Source of the DNA: Rhodanobacter sp.
GTDB lineage: Bacteria; Pseudomonadota; Gammaproteobacteria; Xanthomonadales; Rhodanobacteraceae
NCBI GenBank assembly: GCA_026193555.1
Contig: JAPHUU010000279.1
Span: forward strand, 1-16,768
Reading direction: 5' to 3'
DNA length: 16,768 nt
Shown in pieces: positions 16,233 to 16,768 of the stretch (positions within the stretch are counted from its first letter, which is position 1; each line of letters opens with the position of its first letter). Made by a program: the position numbers and the translations under genes. Under the pieces are notes generated by a model, which was given only the letters and a program-made list of their open reading frames with translations, had not been told where the DNA came from and ran no database searches.

Positions 16233-16768
16233 GGCGCTGTTCGAGCTGCTCGACCAGGCCGTCGCGCAGCAACGGCTGCGCCCGCTGGATGTGGCCATGG
16301 CGCGCTTTCTGGGCGAGCGTGACCCCGCCATCACCACTACCGCGCTGTGGCTGGCCGCCCTGCTCAGCCGCCAGCTCGCCGATGGTCACCTGTGCCTGGA
16401 TCTCGACGCCCTGCCCGAGCTGGCCGCCGAGCAGGACTGGCCCGCGAGCTGGCGGCGGCTGTTGCAGGCATTCGTCGGGCCATCGACGGACACCTGGGAT
16501 TCGCCGCTGGTCGCCGACGGACGTGACGGCCACCCGGCGTCAGCACCGCTGGTACTCGATGGCACACGCCTGTACCTGCGCCGCTACTGGAATCATGAAC
16601 GCGTGGTGGCATCAGCCATCCGCGAACGATTGGCCCGACGGCAGGAGGTGCCGGCGCAGCTTGCCGACGAACTGGCCCGACTGTTCCCCGCCACACCTGC
16701 CGACCAGTTGCCCGACTGGCCGAGGATTGCCTGTGCGCTGGCGGCACGCGGTGCCTTCACGGTCATCA
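16222..16768 (+). CDS. recD: Exodeoxyribonuclease V subunit alpha (RecD), N-terminal part only
   Basis: RecD is the 5'-3' SF1B helicase of RecBCD. The first 182 residues are present; the E. coli protein has 608. Seen: the N-terminal domain that docks on RecC, with QQRLRPLDVAMARFL near residues 16-30, LLSRQLADGHLCLDL, and LDGTRLYLRRYWNHERVVA, which parallels LCGDRLYLNRMWCNERTVA-type sequence in E. coli RecD. The window stops after AARGAFTVI, directly before where the SGGPGTGKT Walker A motif should begin, so the motor domains cannot be assessed. The ATG is preceded by GGAGG at 16209-16213 with eight bases spacing and lies inside the last codons of recB, so the subunits are likely translated in a coupled way. 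Confidence 0.95.
   Translation, partial: MTREALFELLDQAVAQQRLRPLDVAMARFLGERDPAITTTALWLAALLSRQLADGHLCLDLDALPELAAEQDWPASWRRLLQAFVGPSTDTWDSPLVADGRDGHPASAPLVLDGTRLYLRRYWNHERVVASAIRERLARRQEVPAQLADELARLFPATPADQLPDWPRIACALAARGAFTVI

Overview
This window is GC-rich chromosomal DNA from a gammaproteobacterium. The protein sequences and the recC-recB-recD order suggest the Xanthomonadales, possibly the Rhodanobacteraceae; this is inference, because no rRNA or other marker gene is present. I see no tRNA, rRNA, CRISPR array, insertion sequence or phage gene. The window reads as ordinary core chromosome, with two less ordinary loci.

Left part (1-4563, minus strand): a translationally coupled trio. In transcription order it is an alkylglycerone-phosphate-synthase-like flavoprotein, a GlpD-like FAD glycerol-3-phosphate dehydrogenase, and an FGGY carbohydrate kinase that runs off the left edge. 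Both junctions are 4-base start/stop overlaps, so the three products are probably made together. Their families all handle glycerol-3-phosphate, dihydroxyacetone phosphate or similar polyol phosphates. The pathway is not evident; ether-lipid or alkyl-glycerol metabolism is the obvious hypothesis. A possible 61-codon gene fills the gap just upstream.

Middle (4727-8488, minus strand): one very large cyclic-di-GMP enzyme with the order GAF-GAF-GGDEF-globin-like-GAF-EAL-Cys/His tail. Both the synthase and phosphodiesterase active sites look intact. The globin-like segment lies inside the protein and carries Phe where the distal heme Tyr is usually found.

The 545-base divergent spacer (8489-9033) should hold promoters for the cyclic-di-GMP gene (leftward) and the rec operon (rightward). 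I see only weak promoter candidates, a 10-base palindrome and a possible nine-codon leader.

Right part (9034-16768, plus strand): recC, recB and the N-terminal third of recD in a tight operon (4-base and 11-base overlaps). They encode the RecBCD helicase-nuclease for double-strand-break repair and degradation of linear DNA. RecB keeps all helicase motifs and the nuclease residues. The window ends just before the RecD Walker A motif.
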